DNA from: Pyrenophora tritici-repentis
Taxonomy: Eukaryota; Ascomycota; Dothideomycetes; Pleosporales; Pleosporaceae
DNA length: 64,000 nucleotides
NCBI RefSeq assembly: GCF_003171515.1
Contig: NC_089390.1
Span: 9,366,274 to 9,430,273 of the forward strand
Reading direction: 5' to 3'
The position numbers were made by a program, and so were the translations under genes. The notes under the pieces were generated by a model, which saw nothing but the letters and a program-made list of their open reading frames with translations, was not told the origin of the DNA and did not search any database. Below are positions 44,213 through 53,941 of this stretch, in pieces. The first letter of the stretch is position 1. Each line of letters starts with the position of its first letter.

Positions 44213-44941
44213 TCAAGCACAGCTTATTTCTATACCAGCAGCGAACAGTTCGCCTACACCGGGAATAAAAGTAGCAAGAGCCTTTGTGACAGTACCAGCC
44301 ATACCACATCCCTCGTCCTTGGCTACTGCGTTGGCAGAGAAGTCGATGGTCAAAGTGTCCGCCAACAAAGCACCGTCGCGGTACAAGTTCGCCTTGATGG
44401 ACGACGGTACCTTGTGTCCCCACGAATGGGTTTCGCACTGTGCGGTACCGAGGTCGCACATGCACTCTGGCCTGACAGTGGGGTTGGCTCCTCCGCACGC
44501 GTGTGGGCCAGGCCATTTGGGGATGGCCTCCTGCCACGTCAATCCGTAACAGTTCGAGAAGACATTGTAGCCAGTGCCCTTGGAGACCTCATCCAGCACC
44601 TTGCTGAGGGTTGAGACAAGGGCATCACGGGAGTCGTTGGGTCCGAGGTCGGGGATCTTGCCCCACTGGCCGTTGACTTTGACGCGGACATCGCGGTCGC
44701 CCTTAGAGTCCCAGGAACCGCATGAGCTGGCGTTTGTGGTGTAGGACGTATCGGAGAGGATGCTACGCCCGTTGCCGGCGGTGGAGTAGATCTTTTGCCA
44801 TGTTTCGGCGAAGAGTTCAAGGTTGCCGACGTCGATCATTTCGTTGGAGTAGCGGACTTCGACTTGGATTTTGCTGGCCGCAGAGACGACGGCTGGGGCT
44901 AGGGCCATGGCGGCGAGAAGCATGTTGGATTGGAACTTCAT
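44213..44941 (-). CDS. Secreted Cys-rich protein, function unknown
   Basis: Single exon, 242 residues. The signal peptide is MKFQSNMLLAAMALAPAVVSA. The mature part begins with KIQVEVRYSNEMIDVGN and holds about nine Cys residues, including NCYGLTW, HACGG, ECMCDLGTAQC and a final EISCA. No membrane anchor. The pattern suggests a compact disulfide-bonded secreted protein. I do not recognise the family. It is tail-to-tail with UstYa-like B, only 97 bases apart, so it may belong to the same cluster or simply border it. Confidence 0.75.
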   Translation of the reverse strand: MKFQSNMLLAAMALAPAVVSAASKIQVEVRYSNEMIDVGNLELFAETWQKIYSTAGNGRSILSDTSYTTNASSCGSWDSKGDRDVRVKVNGQWGKIPDLGPNDSRDALVSTLSKVLDEVSKGTGYNVFSNCYGLTWQEAIPKWPGPHACGGANPTVRPECMCDLGTAQCETHSWGHKVPSSIKANLYRDGALLADTLTIDFSANAVAKDEGCGMAGTVTKALATFIPGVGELFAAGIEISCA

Positions 44942-46810
44942 TGTTGCGGATTGTGCTGCTGCGTTGTTAGTGAGAGTGTTTTTGGGATTTTGGGGCTATC
45001 AAGTGACATACGGATGCGGTTCAGATGTCGAGGTGGAGGTTTGTATCTTAAAGAAAAAGACACCAGGTCAAAGAGAAAGTGAATGTAAAGTTGAGGAAGA
45101 TCGTTAGAGACTGTTTGGTGCGAACTGTACTTCAGTCGATGCCCTTCTCCAGACCGCAACCACGCCCTCTCTTATACCACAACCGTCGGTCAATCGCGAA
45201 GTTGCCATGTCTCCAGAATAAGACCGATGTATTTAAATCGCATCATAGTTACTTGACTTATTAGGAGATATGACGTATAGTTGGTCCTGTGTATATGGGG
45301 TTCGTCTTGGCAACGTGCCGGAACCCTTGAAACCCTATACTAAGCCACACTCCTGTCTCACCACCTTGCGCACGTGCTTAAGCTGTCACAGTTTCATAGC
45401 CATAAACATGGTTCTATTAATATAATTTTAATGTATCGATCCTTCACAACGGTGTAAACAATTTAACTACCCATTCAGGTAGTTCTTGGTAGCGATCGTC
45501 CAAGCATGTACTCCCTGTAGTATCCCATCCTATTGGGAGAGTGTATCGAGTTGTTAGTCATAAGATCGTGAAAGTGGGTTGTCGCTGTCAACTGCTTAGG
45601 GTCGTTGGCAACAGTACCTTCGGGTGGCCGCTGGGTTGACGGTACTATCGTATCATGAAGCACGGTGTTGTTTCTTTGTTCTACGTACTGCACTTGTTTC
45701 TATCGCATCGCTGCCATGTGGTTGGCGACCCTCAGGAGATTGCGGGTGGCGGCATGATCATAACTGGTTGCTGTTATAGTTTGTTTCATCCTTTCGTCTG
45801 TTCTTACTCCATTGATCACCACTAGCATCAAGGCTTTGATCGTTCCATTGCGTAGCATGCATAGCCCATAATCTCTCAGCCTTGCATTTGGGTACTTGGG
45901 CGACAAACAATTTCTGCTTCGCATGTGGATTCTCACTACCATGGTACTCTTGTTGAGTTGAGATCCAAGGTTGAGATCTAATTAAGCCAAGGCTTCGTTC
46001 TACGTGTGACGCATTTGGGTTTGAATGCTTAGTTGTGCGCTTAGTTAGGTGCTTAGGGGACAAAAAATTCCGACCTCGCACTTTGATTTGCACCACCATA
46101 GTACTCATCCGCAGGCAACGCAAAAATTTCGCTCTTGGAGGAAAAAAAAGAAAAAAGACTTTACATCTACAAATCGACCCTCCTCCGATATTAACCTCCT
46201 CCGGTAAACTTGATTGGTACCGGTTCACGGATGTATCGGGTAGTATCGTTTCAGATTTCGAAGCAGGGGTCATCTGGGTACTCCCGGTGATTGGACGATC
46301 ACTGGCTAGCTTGATTCGCATTAATCCGCATAAACCAGGCCATCCTTGGCGGGTTACACTGTACCTAGTCTTTATCCTGTTCTAACTCCTTAGTACTTTG
46401 AACACAAATGGTGCCTGACGAAAACTGAAGCCCACTGTATCCAATACTTTCGGTCCTACTCTCCCCCGCGCGCTCCTTAACTCGACTCCTTCATTTCGAT
46501 AGTCTTGGAAACGTTTTTTTATCTAGACCGGGGGGAGGAGGGACGGCGGGGTGCTAAGACAGCAAGGTTTGGCAGCTGGAGTTTCACTCAATGCTCGGAT
46601 CAGATATGCTGATCAATCAAAGAATCTCAAACTTGAAAGCGAACTTGATTCATTCTCGAAATTCTTTGTCTGGGTTGAATTAATTGATAGGTCATTAAAT
46701 ACATGAAATTGAGTCGCTGGTCAACTATGACAGTTGTACATCTAAATTGGGTGTGACACAATCCCAGGTGCATCGTCAGTTGGCAGTTTTTCGAACCTTC
46801 TTCATGCTAA
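44942..46810. other. Gene-poor interval with an internal diverged duplication
   Basis: Non-coding by inspection. Two related ~70-base blocks occur at about 45887-45950 (TACTTGGGCGACAAACAATT) and 46049-46107 (GCTTAGGGGACAAAAAATTC), both running to ACCATRGTACTC. This suggests an old duplicated repeat. Open frames on the minus strand here lack family features. Confidence 0.4.
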
Positions 46811-46820
46811 TTATTATTAT

Positions 46821-47012
46821 TGTTGGAAGGTCTATAGCACTAGTGCTGAAAGGAAATAACGATAACTAGGAATGCATTCTGTTCGGTGATGGTGATTGAT
46901 TTATTACGAACACAGCTGCTACGAAGGTATACCTAAGCTCTGCGCAAGGTGGGCCGAAGTCGGGCCGAAGTGTCCAGCAGCCGACGTCTCTACCGATACT
47001 CACGATCCGACA
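46821..47012 (-). repeat. Copia-1 3' LTR
   Basis: 192-base LTR, starting TGTTGGAAGG and ending GATCCGACA on the plus strand. The purine-rich tract AGAAAGAAAAG lies just inside it on the minus strand. Confidence 0.95.
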
Positions 47013-47096
47013 CTGGAAGTCTTTTCTTTCTGGGTAGCTAGTAACTCTGCTTGTATCGGTAGTGACAGTATGTGTTGATGGTAACTGTGTGTAGCA

Positions 47097-49826
47097 TCAA
47101 CCATCAAAGCTTGTCGGCCTCTGCACCCATCCCTCTACTCGGACTGTCAGCTTATTGCCGTCAATAAAGCGTTCAAGAGCGCGGTTTGGCGATGCCTTGG
47201 TGAAGGCGTCTGCAGGATTGTCTTCACCATTGATCCAGCGGATCTCCGTGATCTCGCGACGCTCATATGATTGGCGCAGCGCCATGATGTCGATCATGAG
47301 ACGCTTTTCCTTCGTCGTCCCAAGCTTTACTAGGCACTCGTACAAGGAGTACGAGTCTGTACAGATAACCAAGGGAATTGCAGGTAGTCTAAGTCGTTCT
47401 GTAACTATCCTCAGCGTGGTTGCAACTGCAATGCCTATGTCAAAGCCGTTGACCATGCCGTAGATCTCTGAGGCCAGTACGCTCCGTGTGATGCGCTTGC
47501 ATTTTGTAGAGCTGTAGTGGATCACGTTGCCCTGTATTGTGAAGGTGTTGACGTCAATAGACTCGTTGACGAGCATAAGGACAAAGCCTAGCTGTGAGCT
47601 GAGGTCCTTGTTGTTGGCAAAGGAGCCATCCACAAAGACCATCAACTTGGCCTCCATAAGATTGACAGTGACGTAGCGCAGGCCACGATCGAGATTCTCC
47701 ATCTGCCATTTCAGGCGTTTGTTGAGTGCCTTGATGTCCTCGTCTGATGGTTGCTGAGCTTGAGCAGCGACGGACAGGTCAAATGACGCCTCTGGTTGGC
47801 ATGTTGATGCGATGTACGCTCCGCGGGCGCGCTGCTCGGTGTACTGTTGCGCGCGGTCGGGTGCCCTGATATCCACAAGCCTGATCCTTCCTCCTTGTCC
47901 TTTCTGCCTAAGGGTCAAGACTCTGCTGGCGTCCATCGTGAGTGTACATCCATTGAAGTCTAACTGCACTTCTGGTGTCAGCCTTGCTTTTGGCTTTGAC
48001 CTGAACTCTGCCTTCTGGATCTTCTTCTCTTCACGTGACGAGAACGCTGGTGTCCCGAGCATGAGAGTGTCGTCTGTCTGCATGCCAACGATGCCGAAGA
48101 TGCCTGCGTCGTCTCTGTTCGTGATCAATAGGCATGGGTCGTACGTCGATGTTGCCATGTCCAGTTCCTTGCAATGGTGTCCGTGATACGTTGTCCACCA
48201 GTGGACTCCTGCCTCAGCGATTCCATACAGCGGCTTGATCACATGGAGTAGCGTGCCTTCTGGATATCGATGGACTAGCTCAGTAGGAAGATGTGCGAGT
48301 ATCGTCCTCTTCAGGGTTGTCTGCGCCTGGGGATACGCCTGCGTAATGTCACGGAGCTCGATGTTCATTCCGCGTTGTACCATCTCGGGCGCCAGCGACA
48401 TAATCAGGCGCTGGCTACATCGCTGTATGGTTGGAGATTGCGTCAGAATAGTCTCCTTGCCGTGGTCCTGGTAGCCTTGGATAACTAGGCGGGATTTCTC
48501 ATAGGGCTTGGTTGTCTTTCCCTTGACCTCACGTACTAGGCGTGACTTGAAGATCCGGATCTTGCTGTGTAGCCTCTCGTCGTATTGCTCAAATTTAAAG
48601 ACTCCACGACCTACGAGGTCGCTGATCTCTTGGTCATCAGACGCTTCAAAGGGGGCGCCTGAGGTTGTGATCACTCCATCGTTTCGTAGCTTGATAGCTA
48701 GCTCAAGATCGTCCTGCTCCTTCTTGGTGATGTACGCGTGCGCCTTCCGCTTGTTCTTTGACCCTGGAGGGCGGCCTCTCCTGCGTGGTTGCACTGCCGG
48801 TGGTACTGCTACCGGCTCATGCGGCTCATTCGGCGCGTGTGGCGCATCGGGGTCGCTCCAAAGGTGGTCCGGTCTGTAGTATGGCTTGACGACAGTGGAT
48901 CTGAATGTCGTTGGACCATTGACCATGTCAACAGTGACGTTGTGGCCATCTGTACTGGCGATCTTGTACGGGCCATTCCAGCCATCACTCTCTCTCCATA
49001 CTAAGACTTCGCTCTGGAGTGGGAGCGCGAGCATGTCTGCAGTGGCTGGTCCATTGCGGGTGTTCAAGGCGTCTGCAACTTGGTGCTCTGCCGTGATCTT
49101 GCGTAGGGCTTTCGTCGCCTTTTGAATAGCCTCGCTGCGCTTGACCATTGACGGGGATGGCGGTGACTCTGCAGTCATTCGTGGGTACGCTCCAAAGACC
49201 AGTAGCGTCGGGACTAGTCCATCGGGGCCAGCAGTATCGTTGACAGCCTTCACAGCCATCTGGAGAATCGCGTCGTCGGACATAGTGTCAGTGAGTTCTG
49301 CATAGAGTATGTCCCATGCGCGGCGTAGAGGTGCATGGTACCTCTCAGTTTTGCCGATAGACCAGTGCGCCTCCGTAGGTACTTGCTTGCATGTGACTCC
49401 CATGATCTTTGCTTCTGCGCGGAACTCTGTGCTTGCAAAGTTAGTGCCTGCGTCATGCGTGATAATGTCTGGTGGTCCTTGATACGTGTCGATCCATAGT
49501 ATCCGCAGTGCTTGCCATGTTTCTTTAGCTGAGATAGCGCTAAGGAACCTCGCGCCTTGAAACGCTGTTGAGGAATCGACCACATGCAGTACAGGTTTGT
49601 TGCTCAGGTACATCACATCCACCAGGATCTCATAGTTGAAGTGGTGATCATCCTTGAGAGTGAATTTGAATCGGCGCGGTGCGGAGCTGTGGAGCTGGCA
49701 GTGGTGGCAGAACTTAGTGACTTCTTCTAGGGTTCTTTCTTCGAAGTCGTTATGGCCAGCATCCTTTAAGAGCTTAACAAGTCGCGTGACAGCTGGGTGT
49801 CCAAATCGTCGATGGAGCCGTCGCAA
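47097..49826 (-). CDS. pol: Copia-1 pol (integrase, reverse transcriptase, RNase H)
   Basis: About 909 residues in the +1 frame relative to gag. It opens with the pre-integrase zinc region (LHRRFGHPAV, then CHHCQLH). The integrase core follows (ILVDVMYLSN, THDAGTNFAS, and a Glu region near WSIGKTERYHAP). RT includes RDITQAYPQAQ and the catalytic MQTDDTLML, where TDD replaces the common VDD. RNase H has VFVDGSFANN and VICTDSYSLY. No internal stops. There is no own ATG at the start; expression is probably by frameshift from gag. Confidence 0.92.
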   Translation of the reverse strand: MRRLHRRFGHPAVTRLVKLLKDAGHNDFEERTLEEVTKFCHHCQLHSSAPRRFKFTLKDDHHFNYEILVDVMYLSNKPVLHVVDSSTAFQGARFLSAISAKETWQALRILWIDTYQGPPDIITHDAGTNFASTEFRAEAKIMGVTCKQVPTEAHWSIGKTERYHAPLRRAWDILYAELTDTMSDDAILQMAVKAVNDTAGPDGLVPTLLVFGAYPRMTAESPPSPSMVKRSEAIQKATKALRKITAEHQVADALNTRNGPATADMLALPLQSEVLVWRESDGWNGPYKIASTDGHNVTVDMVNGPTTFRSTVVKPYYRPDHLWSDPDAPHAPNEPHEPVAVPPAVQPRRRGRPPGSKNKRKAHAYITKKEQDDLELAIKLRNDGVITTSGAPFEASDDQEISDLVGRGVFKFEQYDERLHSKIRIFKSRLVREVKGKTTKPYEKSRLVIQGYQDHGKETILTQSPTIQRCSQRLIMSLAPEMVQRGMNIELRDITQAYPQAQTTLKRTILAHLPTELVHRYPEGTLLHVIKPLYGIAEAGVHWWTTYHGHHCKELDMATSTYDPCLLITNRDDAGIFGIVGMQTDDTLMLGTPAFSSREEKKIQKAEFRSKPKARLTPEVQLDFNGCTLTMDASRVLTLRQKGQGGRIRLVDIRAPDRAQQYTEQRARGAYIASTCQPEASFDLSVAAQAQQPSDEDIKALNKRLKWQMENLDRGLRYVTVNLMEAKLMVFVDGSFANNKDLSSQLGFVLMLVNESIDVNTFTIQGNVIHYSSTKCKRITRSVLASEIYGMVNGFDIGIAVATTLRIVTERLRLPAIPLVICTDSYSLYECLVKLGTTKEKRLMIDIMALRQSYERREITEIRWINGEDNPADAFTKASPNRALERFIDGNKLTVRVEGWVQRPTSFDG

Positions 49827-52326
49827 CTGTCTCTGTCAAGAACACAGTTGCTCTCTCTCTTTTGTTCAGATGGAACCAAGGATGTCCCCATTTGCGAATT
49901 ACAGGGATGTGTACGTCACCCTGGACTAGCTCATCTGTGGTGTTGTTAAAGTAGACCTTTAACCTGTCCATGTCTGCAAGGCACAATAAGAATGGTGTAG
50001 GTGCGTCAAGCACCTCAAAGTTGATCGTCCCAATGTCTGTAGAGACCTGTGCAGTGCCAATAGATGATGTAGCCTCGCCCTTGCCGAATTTGATAGATGC
50101 CTTTCCTGCTGTAGACGTATCCATCCTAACTGTAGGATCTTCCCTTGTGAGTGCAAGGTACTGCTCCTTGCCAACTGTGGATACGTTGGCAGCGCCTGTA
50201 TCCGGTAGGATCCCTTGGTACACAGATCTTGTGTAGCGGTCTTCAAGCAGGAACTGTGACGCTGGCGCTGATGGCGCGTCTTGGCGGTATACGTCGTCGC
50301 CAGAGATGTGGTGCAAGAACGCCTGATCTGCAAGGCATTGCTCCGTGAAAAACTGCTGTTCAAGGTATGCTTCCGCGACGTCGTCATCGTCGTCATCCTC
50401 GCAGTCTTCCTCCTCTCTCCAGCCTCTCTGATTGTACTGGCTAGTGTGCTCGATCCCTTCGTATTCTGCAAGATGTACGGAGAAGTCCTTGGGGGGCTGT
50501 GTACCTGTAAAGTATAGCGTAGAGAAGAACTGTGTACGGGCAGCCTTGCGCTCTTCGTCTGTGTGGTTGGTAGACCAGCATCCTTCCTTCTGGCAAACAA
50601 AGCATTTCTTCCTCCAGCGTGGCTTGAATCCTCGTCCGTTGTCGTCGCGCTGCTCGCCTCCTCGATATGCTCCTCTGGATCCGCCTCTGAATCCTCCTCC
50701 ACCTCGAGATCCACCTCGGATTCTTCTATTGCCGTTGTATCGGCGATCTAAGTAATATTGGTCCTCTGTGACCATCTGGGCAGTGTGTTGCCGTGCAAGG
50801 TGTGTCTCAACTGCAGAACGTAGGTCTGAGAAGAGTCCTTCACAGATTGTGGCTGGTTTGAACAGTGCCATCTCAAGCTCTGGTACTCCTCGGCAGGCAT
50901 TGATGACAGTGGTACGTAGGGCATCCTCGCCCTCAAAGTTCTTGCCAAGGGCACGCTGGCATAGCTGCAGCTTGTCAAGCAGGATCTGCAGAACCTCGTG
51001 TAGTCCCTTGTCGGGGTTCTCTGTGCGGGTGCGAGCGAAGGTTGTAGTCGTCCAGTCTGTGTAGTAGTGCTGGTGATGGACGTCATGGTCGAAGTGGTTT
51101 TTGATTGCCATGTACGCATCAGCAAAGCTGTCATCTCTCTCTACAACCTGTATGTAGAATGTCTCTGCACGTCCGGTAAGGATACGGGGAAACACTGCGT
51201 GAAACTGCTCTTCTTGGATATCTACCTGCCAGCAGATGCTGAAGAAGATCTTGATCTTATCGTCTAGGAGATCGTACGCATTCCCTGTATACTTGTTGCT
51301 ATTGTCCCATAGCTTAGAGAACTGCGTGATCGTATTAGCGTCGAGTCGATCGTTGCGGGACCATCGCGGCGGTAGCGTCTTGTACGGGTCGTATGGTAGT
51401 TCGGGTGGTCTGTTAGGGACGCGGTTCGTTGGCTGTTGCGGAAATGGCGTGACTTCGCGATATGCAGTCGCTGGCGGCCGTGTCTGTAGTTGCGCACGCC
51501 CTTGTTGCGGCTGCGCGGCCTGCTCCCACAGTTGTCGATGCTGAGGCCCTTCTAGCGTACCGCTCATGTGTAGCGGCTGTTGTGGCTCTATTGTTTGGGA
51601 ACGGCTCTGGACGCCTTGTCTCACTCTATACTGCTCTTGTTGCTCGCCCTGCGACGGTCGTTGTAATTGCGACGGCTGTGGTACTTGCGGTGGCTGTTGT
51701 AATTGCGGCGGTTGTTGTAATTGCGGCGGTTGTTGTACTTGCGGTGGTTGTTGTACAGCTGGATAGACTGTGTGCTGAGTGTCCTGTTGGCGTTTATTGC
51801 TCTGCTGGCGCTGGTACGCTTCGGACTGTTGGTCGAATTTCATGGCTCGAAACTCTGCTGGTTCCCATTCAAGAGTATTCTCTATACCTAGAATGTTGTA
51901 GAGAGAGTCCGCCACCCTGGCGTGATTGTTGCCAGTGTATACTCCCCGGTGTCGTAGCACACTCTTAAGAGACCTTAGTGTACCACGCTCAACCTTGCTA
52001 AATAGCTCCTTCGTCCATCCTTCAAAGTCCCATTTGTAGTCAATGAAGAGGTCATCGTCCCAGGCCATTGACACATTGTAGTCGTGGATAGCTTTAGCGA
52101 CCCACGTTGTTGCGTGTGTCTCATTTGCGTCCGCCGGTGCGGGTACACCCCAGAGAGCTGTATTGATGACCTTGAGTGCAACTGTGTATGGACAGTTTTC
52201 CATAAGTTGTTCCGCGGTAAATTTGGCCCATGGTGAGTCTGAGAGGTGTTCTGATTGCTCATTCTGTAGTTGATTCTGAGCTTCAGCAGAGTCTGCAGAG
52301 CTTATTTCGCTTTGGTTATCCGCCAT
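49774..52326 (-). CDS. gag: Copia-1 gag-protease polyprotein
   Basis: 850 residues. A Gln/Pro-rich middle (repeats of PPQLQQ type) is followed by a gag-like capsid region (WSRNDRLDANTITQFSKLW...), an RGG-rich stretch and a CCHC-like knuckle (CFVCQKEGCWSTNH). The aspartic protease motif is LPDTGAANVS. It ends in a 53-base overlap with pol. Confidence 0.88.
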   Translation of the reverse strand: MADNQSEISSADSAEAQNQLQNEQSEHLSDSPWAKFTAEQLMENCPYTVALKVINTALWGVPAPADANETHATTWVAKAIHDYNVSMAWDDDLFIDYKWDFEGWTKELFSKVERGTLRSLKSVLRHRGVYTGNNHARVADSLYNILGIENTLEWEPAEFRAMKFDQQSEAYQRQQSNKRQQDTQHTVYPAVQQPPQVQQPPQLQQPPQLQQPPQVPQPSQLQRPSQGEQQEQYRVRQGVQSRSQTIEPQQPLHMSGTLEGPQHRQLWEQAAQPQQGRAQLQTRPPATAYREVTPFPQQPTNRVPNRPPELPYDPYKTLPPRWSRNDRLDANTITQFSKLWDNSNKYTGNAYDLLDDKIKIFFSICWQVDIQEEQFHAVFPRILTGRAETFYIQVVERDDSFADAYMAIKNHFDHDVHHQHYYTDWTTTTFARTRTENPDKGLHEVLQILLDKLQLCQRALGKNFEGEDALRTTVINACRGVPELEMALFKPATICEGLFSDLRSAVETHLARQHTAQMVTEDQYYLDRRYNGNRRIRGGSRGGGGFRGGSRGAYRGGEQRDDNGRGFKPRWRKKCFVCQKEGCWSTNHTDEERKAARTQFFSTLYFTGTQPPKDFSVHLAEYEGIEHTSQYNQRGWREEEDCEDDDDDDVAEAYLEQQFFTEQCLADQAFLHHISGDDVYRQDAPSAPASQFLLEDRYTRSVYQGILPDTGAANVSTVGKEQYLALTREDPTVRMDTSTAGKASIKFGKGEATSSIGTAQVSTDIGTINFEVLDAPTPFLLCLADMDRLKVYFNNTTDELVQGDVHIPVIRKWGHPWFHLNKRERATVFLTETVATAPSTIWTPSCHATC

Positions 52327-52655
52327 CTTGCTAGCGGGTGTTGACGCGTTGTCGGTGTTGTTGTCTCGCTGGTTGGTCGTGCCAGCGCTTGTTGTTGTAC
52401 GTGATCGGATCGTCCGGAGACGCTCGTACGGTTGAGTTGTATTGCGTTGCTGACGCGCTCTGTGTTCGCGGATTAAGCTAAACCAGCAGCTGTAGAGGGA
52501 GGTTAAGAGTGCTTTGTGTTATCTCTGCCTCGCTCTGTTCTTAGCACAGAATCTTCTCCCGGGAGTATAACGTCGTGCGTCAGGGAGTTCGTCGAAGATG
52601 CGGTCTGTCTCTTCTACCTTGCTGTCTGTGATCGCCTTAAGCAATCACTGATCAG

Positions 52656-52847
52656 TGTTGGAAGGTCTATAGCACTAGTGCTGAAAGGAAATAACGATAA
52701 CTAGGAATGCATTCTGTTCGGTGATGGTGATTGATTTATTACGAACACAGCTGCTACGAAGGTATACCTAAGCTCTGCGCAAGGTGGGCCGAAGTCGGGC
52801 CGAAGTGTCCAGCAGCCGACGTCTCTACCGATACTCACGATCCGACA
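52656..52847 (-). repeat. Copia-1 5' LTR
   Basis: Identical by eye to the LTR at 46821-47012. About 329 bases of leader separate it from the gag ATG. Confidence 0.95.
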
Positions 52848-52852
52848 ATTAT

Positions 52853-53444
52853 TATTATTATTCCATTTAAGTCCTTTTTCAGTCAGAGACTATGTAGGAC
52901 TGGGCCGGAGGCCGTTCTATCTGGTTTTGTTTATCGTACATTTTGGGTGTTTGTTTGGCTATGGCAGTTTAGGCTTGCTTCTAGCTAGACTCGGTGTCTA
53001 GCTGGTGCCTGGTGCTAAAGAGCAGTTTGGTGAATAGAAAGAGATGTATCAGCGGGCTCTTATGGCAAAGGAGAAGGCAGTGTTTTTAGTTTTATACAGT
53101 GTCTCTCTGTGTGTCGTCTGTTAGCTGTCCTTGGTACCATTTTCTTGTTCCTATTCTAGTGCTAGTAATAAAAGCTAAAGTAGCTTCTATACCGGCGCTA
53201 GTATAGAGAAGTAGTAGTAGAGTAGCTGGTTAGTGATTAATTGCTTGTATGAGAGTTTTTCTTTCTGTTTTGTATAGAGAGCATTGTAAAAGTAGGTGCT
53301 CTGGTGTTTAGGTGTGCGAGCAGCTGCAGAGATTAGATTCTATTTTCTTGAATCTCTTTAAATAGGACCTAAAGTATCCGTGTCCTATTTTAAGAGCATA
53401 GAAGGCGCTAGAGATTTCTCGATTGGTGCTGCGTGGTATTTGGA
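52853..53444 (-). pseudogene. LINE 3' portion (C-terminal domain and tail)
   Basis: On the minus strand one frame reads REISSAFYALKIGHGYFRSY then LKRFKKIESNLCSCSH and PEHLLLQCSLY, the Cys/His-rich region after RNase H in Tad-type LINEs. It is broken by stops. It continues the RNase H fragment at 60213-60820 once the Gypsy element is ignored. Confidence 0.7.
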
Positions 53445-53896
53445 TGTGAAGGTCGTCCGAAGATGATCTTGGGTTGGTTCTCGGGGATAGAGTGATGCGA
53501 TGGACACGAGGGTGTATAGCACGATTGGTAGATCGATGTAATATACGGGGAGTTGAGAATCAAGTACTAATCCTTAGATTTCAAAGTTGAACACAATGAA
53601 CCGTAAGGGCTCATTGCCTATTGTTATATACTAACGAATGTCCTATGTCCTATACGTCCTACGTTGTCCTACACTGTCCCATGCGTGGGACATCGTGGTA
53701 CATCGTGGGATTCCTTGGGACACACGTGACATGTCCCATGGTGGCGTTCCGCCAAGCTTTGTGGGATGCGGGGCAGGCTTACGTCATTGGTCCTTGTACA
53801 CCTTTGTACGCCTTTGTCTGAGAAGGGATTCCGACAAGGTCTCCATCCTTCTGCCCTTCATATCTTGCACTGTGTCCTCTCCTTAGGTTCGTAACA
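53445..53896 (-). repeat. Gypsy 3' LTR
   Basis: 452 bases, TGTGAAGGTCG...TTCGTAACA on the plus strand. It contains a GTCCTA/GTCCCA-rich middle with internal GTGGGA/TCCCAC inverted words. Confidence 0.95.
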
Positions 53897-53941
53897 CTAT
53901 CCTCCCTCTCCTAATCTCATGTCCTCATGAGCTGACGTGTC

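Larger units (their letters stand above)
46821..52847 (-). mobile_element. Complete Ty1/Copia LTR retrotransposon (Copia-1)
   Basis: 6027 bases with two 192-base LTRs that look identical by eye, TG...CA ends, and an ATTAT duplication (46816-46820 and 52848-52852). The gag-protease and pol frames are both open. Domain order is gag, protease, integrase, RT, RNase H, which defines Copia. It is inserted in the TAA-rich tail of the LINE. Confidence 0.95.

Noticed and set aside
45758..46321. 187-codon minus frame upstream of Copia-1
   Set aside because: Spans a diverged duplicated repeat; low-quality composition and no recognisable domain.
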